The position numbers and the translations under genes were made by a program. From Desulfovibrio sp. (GTDB lineage: Bacteria > Desulfobacterota > Desulfovibrionia > Desulfovibrionales > Desulfovibrionaceae), in contig JAISNZ010000190.1 in NCBI GenBank assembly GCA_031275955.1, positions 1 to 21,284 of the forward strand: a stretch of 21,284 nucleotides of DNA, read 5' to 3'. The notes beneath the pieces were generated by a model. That model had not been told where the DNA came from. It searched no databases and saw only the letters and a list, made by a program, of their open reading frames with translations. Positions 14,500 to 21,254 of this stretch are shown here, in pieces. Numbering within the stretch: position 1 is the first letter of the stretch; each line of letters starts with the position of its first letter.

Positions 14500-16095
14500 A
14501 TGGACGCCCATGTCTTCCGGCTGCTGGCCGGGGCAACCGCGGCCTTTCTGGGCGGGGCGCGGCTGGAAAAGATTTCTGCCCCGGACCCGGAAACGGCGGT
14601 TTTCGCCTTTTCCCCCGCCGGACAGCGCCTGATCCTGCTTTCCGGAGCGCGGGAGCCTTTTTTGTTTTTCTCTTCCCGCCTTCCGGCCGCCCTGGAAGCT
14701 CCGTCAGCCCGGCGTTTGAGCAAAGAGGCGGCCGGCCGGCGCCTGGGAAGGGGCGTTCTGGATTTTTCCCGGCGCAGTCTGGCCTTTCCCCTGCTGGAGG
14801 GGGAAAGTGTCGTCCGCTACCTGTTTCTGGATCTGCGCCGGGGTCCGGAGATCCTCCCCTTCCTGCCCGAGGGGTTTGGGCGGGAACCCGCCTGGCCGGA
14901 TGCCGCCCTGCGGGAAAGGCTCCGCCAGACAAAAGAAAGCGGGGGGGATGAGGATTCCTGGCGCCTGTCCGCCGTCCTGACCCCCCTGCTGCGGGAAACC
15001 CTGGCCGCCCTCGATCCTCTGGAGGGCGCCGCCCTGATGGTCGATCTGGAGGCCGGCGGACACAGCCTGCATGTCTATGGCGACGCCCTTGGCAAGCCGG
15101 TTTTTCTCTCCGCCTGGCGTCTGCCGGAGAGCGTCGCCGCCGGACGGGGCCTTTTTCCCCTGGGCCGTGAACAGGAAACCCCCTCGCCGGAGGCCATCCT
15201 TGCCTGGGCGGCGCGGGTGGGAGAAAACCTCCTTTCCTCCCGTCAGGCGGCCTTTGCCGCCAGGGAGGAGGCCAGGGAAAAGGCCCGGAGCGCCAAACGG
15301 CTTCGCCGCCGGCTGCAGCGGCTGGAGCGGGAAGAGCGGCGTCTGGGCGGCCTTCTGGCCTTGCGGGAGGATGCCCGCCTTCTGCAGGCGCAGCTGTGGC
15401 GTTTTGCCCCGGAAGAGCGCAGGTCCGAAGTCCTCCTGGCGGAAGAAGAGGGCCTTTGCCCTCGCCGTATTCTCCTCGATCCCCTGCTGAGCGTCCGGGA
15501 AAACATGCAGCGCATGTTCCGCCATTCGGCGGGGGGCGCGCGCGGGCTGGCCGCGTTGCGGGAACGGCGCCGCGCCCTGGCCTCTCCCGGCCCTCAGGCC
15601 GGAGGGAGGGCCTCCCTGCCCGATTTTCCTCCGCTGCCGCCGTATCCCGGGGCGTGGGAAGAGGAACGGCCTCTCCCCTCCCCTAAAGACCTCGCGGCCG
15701 GACCCGGAAGAAAGGGGCAGACAGCCTTGAAGGACATCGCCGGCTTTTCCTCCTCGGACGGCTATCTCCTGCTGCGGGGAAAGAACGCCCGGGGAAACCG
15801 GCTCCTCCTTTCTCTGGGAAGACCCCATGATCTCTGGCTGCACCTTCGGGACGGGCCAAGCGCCCACCTCCTCATCCGCCGCGCCCATGCTAAAGACGAG
15901 GTTCCGGAACAGACCCTGCGCGAGGCCGCTGTCCTCGTCGGCCTGAAAAGCCGGCAGCGCCGCGCGGGCAAGGCGGAGGTCATGGTCGCCCTTTTCCGGC
16001 ACGTCCACGCGGTCAAGGGCGCGGCGCCGGGAACGGCGCGCGTGGAGCGGGAGCTTCCGGGCATTACGGTTTCCTTTCCCCCTGAGGAGGGATGA
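14500..16095 (+). CDS. NFACT-family protein (RqcH/Rqc2/FbpA homologue)
   Basis: The 531-residue protein has an NFACT-N domain (about 1-245), a helical basic middle section (about 250-360) including LLDPLLSVRENMQRMFR (325-341), a proline-rich linker, and an NFACT-R RNA-binding domain (about 412-525: SSDGYLLLRGKNARGN, HDLWLHLRDGPSAHLLI, then a basic helix). Characterised bacterial RqcH binds stalled 50S subunits and adds alanine tails to nascent chains. The start is the ATG at 14500, where MDAHVFRLL matches the family start; a TTG seven codons upstream is less likely. No clear ribosome binding site is seen. The Asp-Arg pair needed by RqcH is not evident: the aligned stretch reads LDFSRRS (87-93). 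Function in alanine tailing is therefore uncertain. Confidence 0.85.
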   Translation: MDAHVFRLLAGATAAFLGGARLEKISAPDPETAVFAFSPAGQRLILLSGAREPFLFFSSRLPAALEAPSARRLSKEAAGRRLGRGVLDFSRRSLAFPLLEGESVVRYLFLDLRRGPEILPFLPEGFGREPAWPDAALRERLRQTKESGGDEDSWRLSAVLTPLLRETLAALDPLEGAALMVDLEAGGHSLHVYGDALGKPVFLSAWRLPESVAAGRGLFPLGREQETPSPEAILAWAARVGENLLSSRQAAFAAREEAREKARSAKRLRRRLQRLEREERRLGGLLALREDARLLQAQLWRFAPEERRSEVLLAEEEGLCPRRILLDPLLSVRENMQRMFRHSAGGARGLAALRERRRALASPGPQAGGRASLPDFPPLPPYPGAWEEERPLPSPKDLAAGPGRKGQTALKDIAGFSSSDGYLLLRGKNARGNRLLLSLGRPHDLWLHLRDGPSAHLLIRRAHAKDEVPEQTLREAAVLVGLKSRQRRAGKAEVMVALFRHVHAVKGAAPGTARVERELPGITVSFPPEEG

Positions 16096-16124
16096 GTTCG
16101 CCCTCACCGGCCTTCGGGACGAAC
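16096..16124 (+). repeat. hairpin directly after the NFACT gene, possible terminator
   Basis: GTTCGCCC (16096-16103) pairs with GGGACGAAC (16116-16124) with one mismatch, starting at the base after the TGA stop. No T-run follows, so its role in termination is only possible. Confidence 0.3.
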
Positions 16125-16144
16125 GGCCCCTGCGCCCCGCCAAT

Positions 16145-16164
16145 GAGATCTTCTGAGATCTTCT
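16145..16164 (+). repeat. tandem 10-mer GAGATCTTCT, two exact copies
   Basis: Two head-to-tail copies lie in the gap between the NFACT and dusB genes, ending 34 bases before the dusB ATG. Each copy holds the palindrome AGATCT. Confidence 0.85.
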
Positions 16165-16198
16165 TGCCTTGAGGGGCGAATCGGGGCAGGATGGGCCT

Positions 16199-17206
16199 AT
16201 GTCCGCCTGCCGCCTGCCTCTGGGGCCGGAATCTCCCTGGCTCGCTCCCCTGGCCGGTTTCACGGATCTGCCCTTTCGCCTTCTCTGCCGCGAGCAGGGA
16301 GCAGCCGTGGCCTGCACGGAAATGATCAGCGCCAAGGGCCTTGTTTTCGGCGCCCGGGCGCGGCGCGGGGATGGCGGGGGCAGCTTTGGCCTTCTGGCCA
16401 CAAGACCGGAGGACGCCCCTCTGGTGGTGCAGATCTTCGGCGCGGAGGCGGAGTACCTGGGGGAAGCGGTGCGGATGCTCCTGGATCGGGGTTTTTCCTG
16501 GTTTGACCTGAATATGGGCTGTCCTGTCCCCAAGGTGACGAAAACAGGAGCCGGAGCCGCCTTGCTCAAGAATCCGTCCCGGGCGCTGGCCTGCGCCCGG
16601 GCCATGCTGGCAGCGGCCCCTCCGGGCCGGGTGGGCGTCAAGCTGCGCCTTGGCTGGGAGGAGCCTGTCCTTCCGGAACTGGGCCGAGCCCTGGAGGAAG
16701 CCGGCGCGGGCTGGCTCTCCCTGCATCCCCGTTCCGCCCGCCAGGGTTTTTCCGGCGCCGTCCGGGAGGAAGCCCTGGGAGAACTGGCCGCCGCCGTGTC
16801 CATCCCGGTTCTGGCCAGCGGGGATCTTTTCTCCGCTGAAGATGGCCTGGCGAGGCTGGGCACAGGTGTGGCCGGGGTCATGTTCGCCAGGGGCGCCCTG
16901 CGCGATCCGGCCATCTTTGCCCGCTACCGGGCGGCGCTGCGGGGCGTCCGGCTCCCGGACCCCCTTGGGCCCGAAAACCTCCGCAGCCTTATCCGGCGGC
17001 ATCTGGAACTGGCGCAGGCCCTTTCCTCCGGCAGAGCCGGCAAAAGGGAACGCGCGCCCGGCATGCTGAAGATGCGCGCCATCGTGCCGCGCTATATCCG
17101 GCATCTGCCGGGGGCGCGGCGCCTGCGCGGGGAAATGGTCCGCTGCGAAAGCTGGGAGCGGCTGCGCGCCCTGGTGGAAGAATTTTTTCACGGCTGCGAC
17201 CCGTAG
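16199..17206 (+). CDS. dusB: tRNA-dihydrouridine synthase, DusB-like
   Basis: The 335-residue flavoprotein reduces specific uridines in tRNA to dihydrouridine using FMN and NADPH. It has the Dus TIM-barrel motifs: LAPLAGFTDLPFR (15-27), TEMISAKGL, VQIFG, the catalytic Cys108 in NMGCPVPKVTKTGAGAALL, the HPRSARQGFSG phosphate-binding strand, IPVLASGDLFS and GVMFARGAL. A C-terminal helical domain completes a typical length. The GCPVPKV pattern favours the DusB subgroup. The start is the ATG at 16199, with CAGG eight bases upstream; the open frame extends ten codons further to a TTG without family similarity. It ends 19 bases before ispH, so the two are probably cotranscribed. Confidence 0.92.
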   Translation: MSACRLPLGPESPWLAPLAGFTDLPFRLLCREQGAAVACTEMISAKGLVFGARARRGDGGGSFGLLATRPEDAPLVVQIFGAEAEYLGEAVRMLLDRGFSWFDLNMGCPVPKVTKTGAGAALLKNPSRALACARAMLAAAPPGRVGVKLRLGWEEPVLPELGRALEEAGAGWLSLHPRSARQGFSGAVREEALGELAAAVSIPVLASGDLFSAEDGLARLGTGVAGVMFARGALRDPAIFARYRAALRGVRLPDPLGPENLRSLIRRHLELAQALSSGRAGKRERAPGMLKMRAIVPRYIRHLPGARRLRGEMVRCESWERLRALVEEFFHGCDP

Positions 17207-17225
17207 CCGGAGGCAGGTGTCCTCT

Positions 17226-18080
17226 ATGCGCGTCATCCGGGCGCGTACCGCCGGATTTTGCCTGGGCGTCAGCCTTGCCCTGCGCCGCCTGGATCAGGAG
17301 GTGGCGGCTTTCCGCAGGGACGGAGGGCAACGACTGTTCAGCTTCGGGCCCATTATCCATAACCCTTCGGTCATAAGCCGTTACGCGGACCTGGGGGTGG
17401 AGATCCTGGATGCGGCGGACCGGGCGCGGCCGGGGGATCGGGTGGTGATCCGCGCCCACGGCCTTCCCCGCTCCCTGGAGGCGGATCTGGCCGCCAGGGG
17501 GGCTGTTCTGGCGGACGCCACCTGCCCCAGGGTGAAGAAGGCCCAACTGGTCATCGCCGATCAGAGCGCGGCGGGCCGTGTTCTTCTCCTTTTCGGCGAG
17601 GCTGAGCATCCGGAGGTGCGGGGATTGCTGAGTTACGCCGGAGAATCCCTGGTATTCGGCCATCCGGATGAGGCGGCGGCCCTTCCCTTGCGGGAGGGCG
17701 CCTTTTATGCCCTGGCGGCCCAGACCACGCAGGATCAGTTTCGTTTTGAGCAAAGCGCCCGCCTGCTCTCCAGACGTCTCGGGCCAAGGCTCACCGTCCT
17801 GCGGACCATCTGCGACGCCACGCGCCGGCGGCAACGGGAGGCCGTCCTTCTTGCCAAAGAGGTGGATCTCGTTATAGTTGTCGGAGGACTGAACAGCGGC
17901 AACACCCGCCGTTTGGCCGAAGAGGCCAGGGCGCAGGGCGCCTGCGCCCTCCATGTGGAGGGGGCCGCGGATTTGCCCCTAGACAGGCTGCGGGGCAGAA
18001 CCGTAATCGGCCTGACTGCCGGGGCGTCCACGCCGGAGAGCCAGATTGACGAGGTCCGGAATTTTTTGGAAACGCTGTGA
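17226..18080 (+). CDS. ispH: 4-hydroxy-3-methylbut-2-enyl diphosphate reductase IspH
   Basis: The 284-residue [4Fe-4S] enzyme makes isopentenyl and dimethylallyl diphosphate in the last step of the non-mevalonate isoprenoid pathway. All three cluster cysteines are present: C12 (AGFCLGV), C100 (DATCPRV) and C196 (TICDATRRRQ). The catalytic region HPEVRG (H128, E130) and AQTTQD are also present, as are the C-terminal LNSGNTRRL and GASTPE motifs. The start is set at the ATG at 17226, where MRVIRARTAGFC fits the family; a GTG three codons earlier is closer to the GGAGG and cannot be excluded. It probably lies in an operon with dusB. Confidence 0.95.
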   Translation: MRVIRARTAGFCLGVSLALRRLDQEVAAFRRDGGQRLFSFGPIIHNPSVISRYADLGVEILDAADRARPGDRVVIRAHGLPRSLEADLAARGAVLADATCPRVKKAQLVIADQSAAGRVLLLFGEAEHPEVRGLLSYAGESLVFGHPDEAAALPLREGAFYALAAQTTQDQFRFEQSARLLSRRLGPRLTVLRTICDATRRRQREAVLLAKEVDLVIVVGGLNSGNTRRLAEEARAQGACALHVEGAADLPLDRLRGRTVIGLTAGASTPESQIDEVRNFLETL

Positions 18081-18111
18081 CCCCGCCGGGGAATTCCCGC
18101 CGCGGCCGCCG

Positions 18112-18141
18112 GATCAAAAGCGCAGGGATGCGCTTTTGATC
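18112..18141. repeat. perfect 12-bp hairpin between ispH and cheV
   Basis: GATCAAAAGCGC (18112-18123) and GCGCTTTTGATC (18130-18141) are exact complements around AGGGAT. It starts 32 bases after the ispH stop and ends 37 bases before the cheV start. No T-run follows the stem, although four T lie inside it. It could end the ispH transcript or be an extragenic palindrome. Confidence 0.75.
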
Positions 18142-18178
18142 GCGAATTCGAAGCAGACTGCCGGGAAACGGGGGAAAA

Positions 18179-19129
18179 ATGACCCAGACGAATATCTTGC
18201 TGGAAGCCGGGACCAATGAACTGGAAATCGTGGAATTTTATCTCTGCGAGCAGGAGGAGAATCTCTCCTCCTACAAAGGCTATTATGGCGTGAACGTGGC
18301 CAAGGTCCTGGAGATCATCCGCCTGCCCAAGGTCACGGCCTTGCCGGAGGTCCGCCACAAGGCCGTGCTGGGAGCCTTTAACCTGCGCTCCCAGATCATC
18401 CCTCTGGTGGACCTTGCCCTCTGGCTGAACAAGACCCGAGCCCAGGACGACACCCCCAAGGTTATCGTCACGGAATTCAATAACGTGACCACCGCCTTCA
18501 TGGTTTCCGGCGTCAACCGCATTCACCGCATCAGTTGGGAAGAGGTGGACCCGCCCAATGCCTATGTGACCACTCTGACCCACAACACCATCACCGGCGT
18601 GGTCAAAATGGAAGGCAGGATTATTTTTCTGCTGGATCTGGAGCGGATTGTGCAGGATCTCAATCCCCAGCTCGGCATGCGTCTGGATGAAGCCATTGAC
18701 TGGACGGCCGGAGATCGCTACCGGGCCATTGTGGCCGACGACTCCACCGTGATTCGGGAAATGCTCAAGGATCTGATGCAGAAGGCCAACTTTGAGGTCG
18801 AGGCCTTCACCAACGGCCGTGACGCCTGGGACAGGCTGGAAGACCTCAAGAAAAAGGCCTCTTCCGAGCAAAAACCCGTCCATGCCTATGTGCAGTGCCT
18901 TATTTCCGATATTGAAATGCCGCAGATGGACGGCCTGAACCTGTGCAAGCGCGTCAAGGAGGACCCGGCTCTTCAGGCCCTGCCCGTTCTTCTCTTCTCC
19001 TCCCTGATTACCGACAGGCTCCGCCACAAGGGCGCCGTCGTGGGGGCGGACGAGCAGATCTCCAAACCGGAAGTGACCTCCCTGGCCCAGAAGGCCATTG
19101 CCCAAATCAAGGCCCGCGGCTGGACATAG
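18179..19129 (+). CDS. cheV: chemotaxis coupling protein CheV (CheW-REC)
   Basis: The 316-residue protein has an N-terminal CheW-like coupling domain (about 15-170) and a C-terminal receiver domain (about 180-312). The receiver has the acidic pair D187/D188 (VADDST), phosphoacceptor D244 (LISDIEMPQMDG), and conserved K296 (ISKPEV). CheV links chemoreceptor arrays to the kinase CheA, and phosphorylation of its receiver contributes to adaptation or acts as a phosphate sink. The ATG at 18179 has GGGGG five bases upstream. No other chemotaxis gene is nearby. A strong hairpin follows its stop, and the hairpin at 18112-18141 precedes it, so it is probably its own transcription unit. Confidence 0.95.
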   Translation: MTQTNILLEAGTNELEIVEFYLCEQEENLSSYKGYYGVNVAKVLEIIRLPKVTALPEVRHKAVLGAFNLRSQIIPLVDLALWLNKTRAQDDTPKVIVTEFNNVTTAFMVSGVNRIHRISWEEVDPPNAYVTTLTHNTITGVVKMEGRIIFLLDLERIVQDLNPQLGMRLDEAIDWTAGDRYRAIVADDSTVIREMLKDLMQKANFEVEAFTNGRDAWDRLEDLKKKASSEQKPVHAYVQCLISDIEMPQMDGLNLCKRVKEDPALQALPVLLFSSLITDRLRHKGAVVGADEQISKPEVTSLAQKAIAQIKARGWT

Positions 19130-19149
19130 GAAGAGGCCGACGCCTTCCC

Positions 19150-19192
19150 CCGGGGGCTGTGCCTCTCAGGCTCCCCCGGCAGCGCGTCTTTT
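19150..19192 (+). terminator. probable terminator after cheV
   Basis: CCGGGGG (19150-19156) pairs with CCCCCGG (19173-19179), with an inner GCC/GGC pairing, and a short T-rich stretch (TCTTTT, 19187-19192) follows. It starts 21 bases after the cheV stop. Confidence 0.5.
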
Positions 19193-19194
19193 CC

Positions 19195-19224
19195 TTGACG
19201 GATCTTTAGCTTGCGGCGTATATC
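19195..19224 (+). promoter_or_regulatory. upstream promoter candidate for rpoZ-dnaJ
   Basis: TTGACG and TATATC are separated by 18 bases, just past the cheV terminator and about 80 bases before the rpoZ start. Confidence 0.4.
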
Positions 19225-19237
19225 TCTGCCCCTGCGC

Positions 19238-19265
19238 TTGACAAGGCCCGATTGCCGCTTATGTT
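19238..19265 (+). promoter_or_regulatory. main promoter candidate for rpoZ-dnaJ
   Basis: A perfect TTGACA (19238-19243) and TATGTT (19260-19265) are separated by 16 bases, giving an mRNA start about 30 bases before the rpoZ ATG. It is the best sigma70-like promoter in the high-GC part of the window. Confidence 0.6.
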
Positions 19266-19301
19266 TCCTCCATGCGGCGCAACCCTTTCAGGAGATATGG
19301 C

Positions 19302-19544
19302 ATGGCCCGCATCACCATTGAAGACTGCCAGCGGCGCGTGAACAACCGCTTTTTGCTCGTCCAGATGGCCATCAAACGTGTTCGCCAGTTCCGGGACGGC
19401 TACCCCACCCTTGTGGACTCCCATAACAAGGAGGTGGTCACGGCCCTTCGGGAAATCGCCGCCGCCAAGGTCATGCCGGAGGATCTCGTCAACTATACCC
19501 CTCCGGCCCCTGACGAAACCCTTGATCTCTCCAGAGTCGATTAG
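19302..19544 (+). CDS. rpoZ: RNA polymerase omega subunit
   Basis: The 80-residue protein begins MARITIEDCQRRVNNRFLLV, the conserved omega N-terminus, followed by AIKRVRQFRDG and HNKEVVTALREIAAAKV. Omega binds the beta-prime subunit and helps assemble RNA polymerase; in many bacteria it forms part of a ppGpp site. The start is the ATG at 19302 because AGGAG lies seven bases upstream; ten further open codons upstream have no family similarity. Its stop lies six bases before dnaJ, so both genes are on one transcript from the promoters at 19195-19265. Confidence 0.93.
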   Translation: MARITIEDCQRRVNNRFLLVQMAIKRVRQFRDGYPTLVDSHNKEVVTALREIAAAKVMPEDLVNYTPPAPDETLDLSRVD

Positions 19545-19550
19545 ACCCTC

Positions 19551-20675
19551 ATGGCCCAGCGCGACTATTACGAAATCCTCGGCGTGGACAGGAAGGCTTC
19601 CGGGGAAGAGATCAAAAAGGCCTACCGCAGACTCGCCATGGAGCATCATCCGGACAGAAATCCGGGCGACGCCGCGGCGGAGACCGCCTTTAAGGAGGCG
19701 GCCGAGGCCTATGACGTCCTGCGTGACCCGGAAAAACGCGCCCGCTATGACCGCTTTGGCCACGCCGGTTTAAGCGGCGCCGGCAGCGGCTTCTCCTCGC
19801 CCGAGGATATCTTCTCCCATTTCGGCGATATTTTCGGCGATCTTTTCGGCTTCAGCATGGGCGCCAGGGGAGGGCGCTCCCGGAACCGTCCCCAGCAGGG
19901 GGCGGATTTGCGCTATAACCTGGAAATTTCTTTCCTTCAGGCCGCCAAGGGCGCTTCCATCGACATCTCCCTGCCCCGGAATGCCGTGTGTCCCGAATGC
20001 CGGGGCACGCGCGCCGCCCCCGGCACAAGCACGGAAACCTGCCGCCAATGCGGCGGCATGGGGCAGGTCCGCCACAGCCAGGGCTTTTTCCAGATCAGCG
20101 TTCCCTGCCCCTCCTGCCACGGCGAGGGCACCCTGATTCCCCATCCCTGTCCGCGCTGCAAGGGCCGGGGGGTCATCCAGGAAATGCGCGAACTGAAGGT
20201 CCGCGTCCCTCCCGGCGTGGACTCCGGCAACCGGCTGCGTCTGCGCGGCGAGGGCGAAGGCGGCCTGAACGGCGGGCCGAACGGCGATCTCTATGTGGTC
20301 CTCTCGGTGGAAGACGACCCCACCTTTGAGCGGGACGGCCAGAACCTGCTTGTGACCAAGGAGATCAGCTTTGTCCAGGCCGCGCTCGGCGACACGGTGA
20401 CGGTCCCCACCCTGGACGAGGAACCCCTGGAAGTGGCCATTCCCAAAGGGACCCAGAGCGGCGAGGTCTTCCGCATAGCCAAAAAGGGCCTTCCCTATCC
20501 CGGCCAAAACCGCACCGGCGATCTCCTGGTGGCCGTAAAGGTCCTGACCCCCACCCGCCTCTCTGCCCGGCAGGAGGAGATCCTGCGGGAATTCGCCGAG
20601 CTTGAGGCCCAGAAAACCCTGACCAGGGCCAGGACGATCATCAAAAAGATCGGCAAGGCCATGGGCGTGCAGTAG
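19551..20675 (+). CDS. dnaJ: type I DnaJ (Hsp40) co-chaperone
   Basis: The 374-residue cytoplasmic co-chaperone delivers substrates to DnaK and triggers its ATPase. The J domain (1-69) has HPD at 33-35. A Gly/Phe-rich linker (about 70-105) is followed by a zinc-binding domain with four CxxC pairs (C147/C150, C164/C167, C186/C189, C200/C203), a peptide-binding C-terminal region and a short tail. Length matches the type I family. It starts six bases after rpoZ with no good ribosome binding site, so translation may depend on termination of rpoZ. dnaK and grpE are not in the window. TAG (20673-20675) followed by AGC ends the gene. Confidence 0.95.
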   Translation: MAQRDYYEILGVDRKASGEEIKKAYRRLAMEHHPDRNPGDAAAETAFKEAAEAYDVLRDPEKRARYDRFGHAGLSGAGSGFSSPEDIFSHFGDIFGDLFGFSMGARGGRSRNRPQQGADLRYNLEISFLQAAKGASIDISLPRNAVCPECRGTRAAPGTSTETCRQCGGMGQVRHSQGFFQISVPCPSCHGEGTLIPHPCPRCKGRGVIQEMRELKVRVPPGVDSGNRLRLRGEGEGGLNGGPNGDLYVVLSVEDDPTFERDGQNLLVTKEISFVQAALGDTVTVPTLDEEPLEVAIPKGTQSGEVFRIAKKGLPYPGQNRTGDLLVAVKVLTPTRLSARQEEILREFAELEAQKTLTRARTIIKKIGKAMGVQ

Positions 20676-20699
20676 AGCGGTTCAGGCGGGAGCGCGCCG

Positions 20700-20733
20700 C
20701 CCGGCAGGGATTTGCGGGCAAATCCCTGCCGGG
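20700..20733. terminator. 15-bp hairpin between convergent dnaJ and glnB, possible bidirectional terminator
   Basis: CCCGGCAGGGATTTG (20700-20714) and CAAATCCCTGCCGGG (20719-20733) pair perfectly around CGGG. It lies 24 bases after the dnaJ stop and 35 bases after the glnB stop on the other strand, so it could end both transcripts. There is no downstream T-run in either direction. Confidence 0.6.
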
Positions 20734-20768
20734 GAACAGAAGCGGGCCTTGCCCCTAAAACTCCCCGC

Positions 20769-21107
20769 TTACAGGGCGATTTGCCCGCGCTCTCCCGTGC
20801 GGATGCGGACGGCATCCTCCACCGGAAGGATGAAGATCTTGCCGTCCCCCACCTGTCCCGTGCCGGCGATATCCCGCACGGTGTCGATCACGGCGTCCAC
20901 AAGCTGATCGTCCAGAACGACTTCCAGCTTGACCTTGGGCACGAAGTCCACAATCACCTCCGATCCCCGGTACGTTTCCTTGTGCCCGCCCTGGCGCCCC
21001 ATTCCCTTGATATCGCTGACGCTCATGCCGTGGATGCCCCGGGCGACCAGACCTTCCTTGACGGCCGTGAATTTCGAGTGCCGGATGATGATTTCCAGTT
21101 TTTTCAT
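20769..21107 (-). CDS. glnB: PII-family nitrogen signal protein lacking the uridylylation tyrosine
   Basis: The 112-residue protein matches GlnB/GlnK PII proteins. These are cytoplasmic trimers that sense ATP/ADP and 2-oxoglutarate and control ammonium transport and glutamine synthesis. Conserved features are KKLEIIIR, KGMGRQGGHKETYRG (34-48), VDFVPKVKLE, TGQVGDGKIFILPVEDAVRIRTGERG (the Walker-like and C-terminal signature). Aligned without gaps to E. coli GlnB, position 51, the uridylylated tyrosine, is Val, while Tyr46 and Ser49 are present. AAGGAG lies seven bases upstream of the ATG at 21107. No amtB or glnA is visible inside the window; the next gene may lie beyond the right edge. Confidence 0.92.
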   Translation of the reverse strand: MKKLEIIIRHSKFTAVKEGLVARGIHGMSVSDIKGMGRQGGHKETYRGSEVIVDFVPKVKLEVVLDDQLVDAVIDTVRDIAGTGQVGDGKIFILPVEDAVRIRTGERGQIAL

Positions 21108-21151
21108 GTGCTGGCTCCTTGGACGGCTGGATGGTAATGGTCATTTGCTCT

Positions 21152-21178
21152 AGAGCAATTTCAGGATGAAATTGCTCT
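21152..21178. repeat. perfect 11-bp hairpin upstream of glnB
   Basis: AGAGCAATTTC (21152-21162) and GAAATTGCTCT (21168-21178) pair perfectly around AGGAT. It is adjacent to the palindrome GCTCTAGAGC (21147-21156). It sits in the glnB leader or promoter zone but has the look of an extragenic palindromic repeat (TAGAGC start). Confidence 0.75.
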
Positions 21179-21196
21179 GGCGACCGCGTGAGCGGA

Positions 21197-21254
21197 CGCC
21201 CGCCGCGAAGGCGCAAGCGCAATTTATTTGCGCGGTTAAGCGCCGGAGCGGGCG
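21197..21254. repeat. nested three-level hairpin, structured intergenic element
   Basis: Three sets of inverted arms are nested: CGCCCGC/GCGGGCG (21197-21203, 21248-21254), GGCGC/GCGCC (21210-21214, 21240-21244) and GCGCAA/TTGCGC (21217-21222, 21228-21233). Together they could fold as one long stem with internal loops. The last 13 bases recur at 14439-14451. No gene is seen in 21108-21284. Confidence 0.6.

Noticed and set aside
14704..16914. 736-codon minus-strand frame opposite the NFACT and dusB genes
   Set aside because: The sense-strand proteins have complete family motifs; the antisense frame is Arg/Pro/Gly-rich with no domain.
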